Origin: Armatimonadota bacterium
Lineage (GTDB): Bacteria; Armatimonadota; UBA5829; DTJY01
Length of the DNA stretch: 64,000 nt
Direction: 5' to 3'
Assembly: GCA_017993055.1 (NCBI GenBank)
Contig: JAGONM010000016.1
Location: 1 to 64,000 of the forward strand
Position 1 is the stretch's first letter. The number at the start of each line of letters is the position of its first letter. The notes under the pieces were generated by a model. That model was given only the letters and a program-made list of their open reading frames with translations, ran no database searches and was not told the DNA's origin. Both the position numbers and the translations under genes were made by a program. Below are positions 60,206 through 64,000 of this stretch, in pieces.

Positions 60206-61564
60206 ATGGCCACGAAGATCATACTGCCCATGCTGGGCCAGACTATGGAAGAGGGCACCATCATCCAATGGTTCAAGCAGGAGGGTGAGAGCATCCGGAA
60301 GGGTGAGCCGCTTCTCGAGGTGATGACGGACAAGGTCAACATGGAGGTGGAATCGCCTGAGTCCGGCACCATCCGCAAGATCATCGCGCAGCCCGACGAG
60401 ACCGTCCCTATCATGGCCCCAATTGCGATAATCGGTACGCCAGACGAGATGATAGACGACCTCCTAGCCGATGACACCCCTGTGCAGATTTCGGCTGCCC
60501 AGACCGCCGAGATCGAAGAGGCGGCACCCGCGTTGGGTTCCGCTCCGAACGCCTCGACCGGAGTGACTCCTGCGTCACCATCGCGAGTGTTCATCTCGCC
60601 GCGTGCACGGAGGCTCGCTCATGATCACGACGTCCCGATCGACTCACTCGCAGGCCGAGGGACGGGGCCCAAGGGCCGGATTGTCGAGAAGGACGTCCAG
60701 GCGTACGTCGCGCAGATCAAGTCAGGCACCGTCAAGGCCTCGCCGCTTGCGGCGAAGGTCGCCGATGACATGGGGATTGACCTTCGAGAGATAATCGGCA
60801 CCGGCCCTCAGGGCAAAGTGATGCGCGAGGACGTTCTGCAGGCAGGCGCGCCCGGCACGGACGTCCCAGTTCTACAGATGCGCAGTATCCCGTTCGCTGG
60901 GATGCGGAGAATGGTCGCCGACGCCGTCACCAAGAGCTACCAGACCGCCCCACACGTCACCCTCACCACCGAGGTGGACATGACCGAGACGGTCAAGGTT
61001 CGGAGCCACATCCTCGCCGAGTTCGAGCGCAAATACGGCGCCAGGATATCATACACCGACTTCATCGTGAAGGCAGCGGCTCGCGCGATTCTCGACCACC
61101 CAATGGTGAACGGCAGCCTGCACGGGAATGAGATACGAATCGCAGGATCGGTCAACATCGGCGTCGCAGTAGCGCTCGACGACGGACTGATCGTCCCCGT
61201 CGTCAAGAATGCCGATGGCAGGAGTCTCGCGGAGATATCTATAGACCTCAAGCGGCTCGTTGACAAGGCACGCAACAGCGCCCTCGCCCAAGATGACATT
61301 TCCGGAGGTACGTTCAGCATCACGAACCTCGGCGCGTACGGCATAGACGTCTTCGACCCGATCATCACGCCCGGGCAGAGTGCAATCCTCGGCGTGTGCC
61401 GGATTGCGGAAAAGCCAGTCGTTATCGAGAGGCAAATCATGATCCACTCCATGATGAACCTCTGCCTTTCCTTTGACCACAGGGTGATGGACGGTGCGCC
61501 CGCGGCTCAGTATCTGCGGCGCGTCAAGGAACTTCTCGAGTCCCCGTACCAGCTTCTCATCTAG
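60206..61564 (+). CDS. 2-oxoacid dehydrogenase E2 component with two E1/E3-binding domains
   Basis: 452 residues. Lipoyl domain 1-75 with lipoyl-Lys43 in MTDKVNMEV. Then two peripheral subunit-binding domains: SPRARRLAHDHDVPIDSL...KGRIVEKDVQAYV (about 129-170) and SPLAAKVADDMGIDLREI...GKVMREDVLQA (about 177-214). The catalytic acyltransferase domain is about 225-452, with FDHRVMDG (His425, Asp429). It transfers the acyl group from the lipoyl arm to CoA. The matching E1 fusion is probably at 6371. Two PSBDs are unusual. Followed by pyrE after 13 bases. Confidence 0.93.
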   Translation: MATKIILPMLGQTMEEGTIIQWFKQEGESIRKGEPLLEVMTDKVNMEVESPESGTIRKIIAQPDETVPIMAPIAIIGTPDEMIDDLLADDTPVQISAAQTAEIEEAAPALGSAPNASTGVTPASPSRVFISPRARRLAHDHDVPIDSLAGRGTGPKGRIVEKDVQAYVAQIKSGTVKASPLAAKVADDMGIDLREIIGTGPQGKVMREDVLQAGAPGTDVPVLQMRSIPFAGMRRMVADAVTKSYQTAPHVTLTTEVDMTETVKVRSHILAEFERKYGARISYTDFIVKAAARAILDHPMVNGSLHGNEIRIAGSVNIGVAVALDDGLIVPVVKNADGRSLAEISIDLKRLVDKARNSALAQDDISGGTFSITNLGAYGIDVFDPIITPGQSAILGVCRIAEKPVVIERQIMIHSMMNLCLSFDHRVMDGAPAAQYLRRVKELLESPYQLLI

Positions 61565-61577
61565 GAGGCAAGCAGTC

Positions 61578-62138
61578 ATGCTTAGCCAAGACCAGGTCTT
61601 GCAGATATTCGAGGATTCGGGCGCGCTGCTGAACGGCCACTTCAAGTATACCAGCGGGATGCACGGTGATATCTACTTCGAGAAGTTCCAGGTGCTGCAG
61701 CATCCCAGGTACGTGGAACTCCTGTGCACCGATCTGGCCGAGCGATTTCAAGGCGACGACATCCAACTAGTGCTTGGACCCACAACCGGCGGGGTCATCC
61801 TGGCCTACGAGATCGGGAAGCAGCTCGGCACCCGTGGAATATTCGCGGAGAAGGGCGAGTCGGGGCGGGTCCTCAAGCGCGGGTTTGCCGTTGACCCCGG
61901 CACGCGTGTCCTCGTCGTTGACGACGTTATGACCACCGGCGGCTCGATCTGGGACACGATTGACATCGTGCGCCGCAGTCAGGCGGTCCTTGCGGGAGTC
62001 GCCCTGCTGGTCGACCGGACCGGCGGGGAGACCGACTTCGGCGCGAGGACCGAGGCACTCATCAGCATGAAGGTAGTGAAGTACGATCCAGAGGAATGCC
62101 CCCTCTGCAAGGCAGGAGTCTCGCTCACGGAAACATAG
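61578..62138 (+). CDS. pyrE: Orotate phosphoribosyltransferase
   Basis: 186 residues from ATG 61578 (AGGAGG nine bases upstream). It joins orotate to PRPP to form OMP in pyrimidine synthesis. The PRPP-binding motif VLVVDDVMTTGGSIWD is intact, and ALLNGHFKYTSGMHGDIYF is typical. The C-terminal CPLCKAG occurs in one PyrE subgroup. No other pyr gene is adjacent. Confidence 0.92.
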   Translation: MLSQDQVLQIFEDSGALLNGHFKYTSGMHGDIYFEKFQVLQHPRYVELLCTDLAERFQGDDIQLVLGPTTGGVILAYEIGKQLGTRGIFAEKGESGRVLKRGFAVDPGTRVLVVDDVMTTGGSIWDTIDIVRRSQAVLAGVALLVDRTGGETDFGARTEALISMKVVKYDPEECPLCKAGVSLTET

Positions 62139-62155
62139 GAAGGAAGGGGTGGGCG

Positions 62156-62213
62156 CGAGGGCGCAGGGTATGCCCGGATCAGACGAACACGATCCGCTCG
62201 CCCTTGGCCCTCG
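62156..62213. repeat. Nested inverted repeat between pyrE and the PHP gene
   Basis: An outer arm CGAGGGC (62156-62162, with a further AGGG at 62165) pairs with CCCT plus GCCCTCG (62201-62213). An inner arm CGGATC (62175-62180) pairs with GATCCG (62191-62196). No T-run follows on either strand, so it is not a standard terminator. It may be an RNA structure or a small repeat element. Confidence 0.45.
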
Positions 62214-62234
62214 ATCCTTGCCCCTGCTGTCGTC

Positions 62235-62984
62235 ATGAACCTTGACACTGATCTTCACACGCACACACGTCACTCGCCGTGCGGGCACCCGGAAATGCGC
62301 CCTGCCGAGATGGTTCGCGTCGCGGCACGAAAGGGTATCACCCGAATGGCGATCACCGATCATTACTACACGTTCACCGCTCACGACATTCTGGACGATA
62401 TCCGGGCCGAGGTGACGGAGGCTCGCCGCACAACACCGAACGCGCCTGAGGTCTTCTTCGGCTGCGAAGCCGAGGTCATGACGCCGGGGACGACTGCCGG
62501 AAGCCAGGAGCTTGCGGACAGCCTCGACTTCGTGATGGCGGCCGCGACGCACTTCCAGAATACGGGGATCACCGATCTACCCCCCGGCGACGTCGAGTCC
62601 CGCGCCCGCCATTATCTCGCGATGTTCGAATACGCCGTGAGCCTCCCCTGGGTAGATACTATCGCCCACCCGTTTCTGGTCGTTCCGAGCGTGTGCTCGC
62701 CCGCGGTGCTCGACCACCTGAAGGATTCTGACCTGCTTCCGGCGGTTGAACTGGCAAACGAGAATGGCGTGGCGATGGAGATCAGCCGCCGGGCGCTCTG
62801 GCCGAATCAGGCGGAGTTCTCCGTCCGCTTCTACAGGCTGTGCAAGGAAGTGGGCCTGAGATTTACTATCGGGAGCGATGCCCACGAGTTGAAGGACATC
62901 GGCAACGTCCATGTCGTGCGGCCTCTGCTGAATGAGCTCGGCGTGACCGAGGCTGACGTCTGGCTGCCGAGCAAGAGGCACTGA
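62235..62984 (+). CDS. PHP-domain phosphoesterase
   Basis: 249 residues. The metal-binding PHP motifs are DLHTHTRHSPCG, TDHYYTF, DTIAHPF and IGSDAHELKD. The superfamily includes histidinol phosphatase HisK and 3',5'-nucleotide phosphatases; the specific substrate is not clear. It precedes the Gfo/Idh/MocA gene by 33 bases. The ATG lacks a clear Shine-Dalgarno sequence. Confidence 0.85.
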   Translation: MNLDTDLHTHTRHSPCGHPEMRPAEMVRVAARKGITRMAITDHYYTFTAHDILDDIRAEVTEARRTTPNAPEVFFGCEAEVMTPGTTAGSQELADSLDFVMAAATHFQNTGITDLPPGDVESRARHYLAMFEYAVSLPWVDTIAHPFLVVPSVCSPAVLDHLKDSDLLPAVELANENGVAMEISRRALWPNQAEFSVRFYRLCKEVGLRFTIGSDAHELKDIGNVHVVRPLLNELGVTEADVWLPSKRH

Positions 62985-63017
62985 ACGAGACAAAGTCTCA
63001 CTATCAGGAGGATACTT

Positions 63018-64000
63018 ATGCAGAAGGTTGCCATTGTTGGCGCAGGGCACATGGCGAAGGTGCATGGAGCCGCCTATGCGGAGATGACGAATGCCGCGCC
63101 TGTCGCCGTCGTTGACATCCGCAGGGATGCCGCGGACGAACTTGCCGCTTCGATCGGCTCGCAGGCGTTCACCGATTTTGACGCGATGCTGTCCGCCGTA
63201 GGACCCGACGTGATTGACGTCTGCGTCCCCACCCCGTTCCACAAGGACTACGTGATCGAGGCCGCGCGCGCCGGGAAACACGTCGTTACCGAGAAGCCGA
63301 TGGGCCGCTCCGTGGAGGAGTGCCGGGAGATGATCGCCGCGACGGAGAAGGCTGGCGTAAAGTTCATGGTCGCCCACGTGCTCCGTTTCTTCCCGGAGTT
63401 CGCGGCTGCCAAGGCCCAACTCGATGCCGGGGCCGTTGGTAAGCCCGCCATCGCCCGCACGACGCGAGGCGGAGGCTTCCCCGTGGCCTGGAACGACTGG
63501 TACGCAAACGTCGAGATGAGCGGCGGTCTGGTGCTCGATCTCATCATCCACGACTTCGACTGGCTCCGATGGTGCTTTGGCGAGGCCGAACGCGTCTATG
63601 CCAAGGGACTCGTCGGGAGAGGACTGGATCACCTCGATTACGCCCTGGTCACCATTCGCTTCAAGAGCGGCGTCATCGCCCACGTCGAGGGCACGTGGGC
63701 GAATCCCTCCGGCTTCACCGTCAAGTTCGAGGTCGCGGGCGACGGCGGACTGATTGACTTCCACAACAAGGAAGCCGTGCCGCTTAGCGTCGCCAAGAAG
63801 GAGACCGGCGAGGGCGGGAAGCCGGGGGTCGCTATCCCGGAGAGCCCGACCGCGCAGAACCCCTACTTCCTCGAACTGCAGCATTTCATTGACTGCATCG
63901 AGGCCGACCGCGCCCCGAGCATCACCCCCGAGGACGGGATGCGCGCCGTCGAGATATCGCTCGCCGCGCTCGAGTCAATCAAGACCGGGAAGCCCGTCGA
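63018..64000 (+). CDS. Gfo/Idh/MocA-family oxidoreductase (3' truncated by window edge)
   Basis: The ATG at 63018 has AGGAGGA with a 5-nt gap. The open frame runs to the last base (327 residues visible). N-terminal NAD(P)-binding motif VAIVGAGHMAKVHG, the VTEKPMG motif (catalytic-site Lys) and the C-terminal substrate domain with GGLVLDLIIHDFDWLRW are typical. These enzymes oxidise sugars, inositols or related polyols; in this glycan-rich window a sugar is likely. The stop lies outside the window. Confidence 0.92.
   Translation, partial: MQKVAIVGAGHMAKVHGAAYAEMTNAAPVAVVDIRRDAADELAASIGSQAFTDFDAMLSAVGPDVIDVCVPTPFHKDYVIEAARAGKHVVTEKPMGRSVEECREMIAATEKAGVKFMVAHVLRFFPEFAAAKAQLDAGAVGKPAIARTTRGGGFPVAWNDWYANVEMSGGLVLDLIIHDFDWLRWCFGEAERVYAKGLVGRGLDHLDYALVTIRFKSGVIAHVEGTWANPSGFTVKFEVAGDGGLIDFHNKEAVPLSVAKKETGEGGKPGVAIPESPTAQNPYFLELQHFIDCIEADRAPSITPEDGMRAVEISLAALESIKTGKPV

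Noticed and set aside
1-64000. CRISPR array, insertion sequence, prophage or rRNA
   Set aside because: No direct-repeat series, transposase, integrase, phage structural gene or rRNA-like sequence was seen on either strand.

Overview
The window is about 60% G+C bacterial chromosome, densely packed on both strands. It shows no insertion sequence, prophage, CRISPR array, rRNA or tRNA that I could find. Most genes have Shine-Dalgarno sequences of the AGGAGG type and several have near-consensus sigma-70 promoters. RqcH, RicT, a gmk-coaBC-metK-priA-def-fmt block, GHL10-type surface glycosidases and a large DUF6785-like membrane protein together suggest an uncultured terrabacterial lineage, perhaps Armatimonadota-like. 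That placement is inference from gene content only.

Region 1-8.6 kb (+): two tandem paralogous secreted multidomain GHL10 proteins (the first cut by the window edge), each ended by a similar GC-rich terminator, then a fused E1 alpha-beta subunit of a 2-oxoacid dehydrogenase. Region 8.7-13.6 kb (+): a tight operon of GH4 glycosidase, MttB-family methyltransferase, uroporphyrinogen-decarboxylase-family methyltransferase and QueG. Region 13.7-18.2 kb: an exported protein, a membrane GAF protein, a probable small transporter subunit, RqcH from a leaderless promoter, and a BON-like protein. Region 18.3-24.8 kb (+): larE-larB-small membrane protein-larC-apbE (nickel-pincer cofactor synthesis without larA in the window), then two exported carbohydrate-related proteins.

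Region 24.9-43.6 kb (-): an operon of ECF sigma factor, small overlapping protein, RicT, FmdB-like and MetG; a surface-polysaccharide group (small EamA-like protein, YfhO, polytopic membrane protein); TPR, RACo and corrinoid protein; and the housekeeping operon gmk-coaBC-metK-priA-def-fmt. Region 43.7-48.9 kb (-): an arabinose-type operon (GH, GH18-like lipoprotein, AraD-like, AraB). Region 49-56 kb: a histidine phosphatase, then a minus-strand polysaccharide operon (leaderless HAD phosphatase, two GT2 transferases, O-antigen ligase/TPR) and a DUF6785-like membrane protein. Region 56.3-64 kb (+): smpB, a large GH-like protein, an E2 acyltransferase with pyrE, a PHP phosphoesterase and a truncated Gfo/Idh/MocA dehydrogenase.

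The most interesting theme is a split cobalamin-dependent methyl-transfer system. The substrate-side enzymes (MttB, UROD-type) sit beside a GH4 glycosidase and QueG at 8.7-13.6 kb. The corrinoid carrier and its ATP-dependent reductive activator RACo sit in a separate operon at 33.6-36.6 kb. Together they could demethylate a methylated compound released from carbohydrate, but the substrate is unknown.
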